Positions 6,405 to 6,868 of a stretch of 6,868 nt of DNA are shown one piece after another. The position numbers were made by a program, and so were the translations under genes. The stretch comes from Nitrospinota bacterium (GTDB taxonomy: Bacteria; Tectomicrobia; Entotheonellia; J063). Under the pieces are notes generated by a model, which was given only the letters and a program-made list of their open reading frames with translations, did not search any database and had not been told where the DNA came from. The stretch is from assembly GCA_003696125.1 (NCBI GenBank), contig RFHZ01000776.1, positions 1-6,868 of the forward strand. Direction: 5' to 3'. Position 1 is the first letter of the stretch. Each line of letters opens with the position of its first letter.

Positions 6405-6868
6405 TCATCCTCTCAATTGCTGGGCAAAATGGCAGCGGGATTTCTGACCCTCTGCCACCTCGATGAAAGCAGGATCACTGTCACAAATCGGCTCGGCCAG
6501 GGGACAGCGGGATTTGAAGTGGCAGCCTTGCGGGAGGTTAATGAGACTCGGCACATTGCCCGGAATAGGGGAGAGTTTCCCCTGGGAGAGATCATCGATC
6601 TTGGGGATACATTCGAGCAGCCCCCGCGTATAAGGGTGGGCAGGGTGATCGAAGATCTGGGTCAGGGTTCCCTGCTCCACGATCTCTCCCGCGTACATCA
6701 CATAGACAAAATCGCACATCTCGGCCACAATCCCCAGATCGTGCGTGATCAGGAGGATAGACATCCCCAGGTCGTTGCGCAATTCCCGGAGTAGATCGAG
6801 GATCTGCGCCTGGATGGTGACATCCAGGGCGGTGGTCGGCTCATCGGCGATCAGGACTTTCGGGTTAC
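6405..6868 (-). CDS. Peptide/nickel-family ABC transporter ATPase, DppD/OppD type (partial, C-terminal part)
   Basis: The reading frame is open to the window edge, so only about the last 153 residues are seen and the true start lies beyond 6868. The visible part begins just before Walker B ([12 protein letters not shown]) and includes the D-loop, the switch histidine in [19 protein letters not shown], and the C-terminal HPYTRGLL typical of DppD/OppD proteins. A cysteine set CX5CX6CX16C follows (in [13 protein letters not shown] and SRCHF), matching that of the partner ATPase. The P-loop and ABC signature lie outside the window. The stop codon overlaps the next gene's first possible ATG by 4 nt, indicating translational coupling. 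No internal start is needed: a TTG at 6782 is just a leucine codon within the domain. Confidence 0.95.
   Translation of the reverse strand, partial: NPKVLIADEPTTALDVTIQAQILDLLRELRNDLGMSILLITHDLGIVAEMCDFVYVMYAGEIVEQGTLTQIFDHPAHPYTRGLLECIPKIDDLSQGKLSPIPGNVPSLINLPQGCHFKSRCPLAEPICDSDPAFIEVAEGQKSRCHFAQQLRG

Overview
The window holds most of a peptide/nickel-family (DppBCDF/OppBCDF-type) ABC transporter locus on the minus strand, a complete rarA/mgsA gene downstream of it on the same strand, and one tRNA-Cys gene on the plus strand in the middle of the locus. Several features suggest a bacterium with Bacillota-like gene signals: moderately high G+C, strong AGGAGG-type ribosome sites, frequent GTG/TTG starts, clean TTGACN-17-TATNNN promoters and a tRNA with an encoded CCA end. 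The phylum is an inference only, and the missing lipobox on the binding protein argues for caution.

In transcription order (right to left) the minus strand reads as follows. First comes the 3' part of a DppD/OppD-type ATPase (cut by the window edge). A DppF/OppF-type ATPase follows with stop/start overlap. Then there is a gap of about 420 bp containing a tRNA-Cys gene on the opposite strand. Next come the secreted substrate-binding protein, a DppB-type permease, a DppC-type permease, and finally rarA, 26 bases from the window end.

The gap is the most information-rich non-coding part. It carries a good plus-strand promoter for the tRNA and a good extended -10 promoter on the minus strand for the binding protein, so the two genes diverge. 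Between these promoters lie an 11-base match to the T-box core sequence (without a recognisable leader around it) and a small GGGTAC hairpin that could pair with it. Because it has its own promoter, the binding-protein/permease half can be expressed separately from the ATPase half.

A second notable element is a 45-nt stem-loop just after the binding-protein stop codon and before the permease genes. Its G-U pairs form only in the minus-strand RNA. This is the expected place for an element that raises binding-protein mRNA over permease mRNA. The binding protein would capture an oligopeptide or similar solute, the two permeases form the channel, and the two ATPases power it. RarA is a DNA-replication maintenance ATPase with no evident functional link to transport. 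I see no mobile element, CRISPR array or clearly new system.
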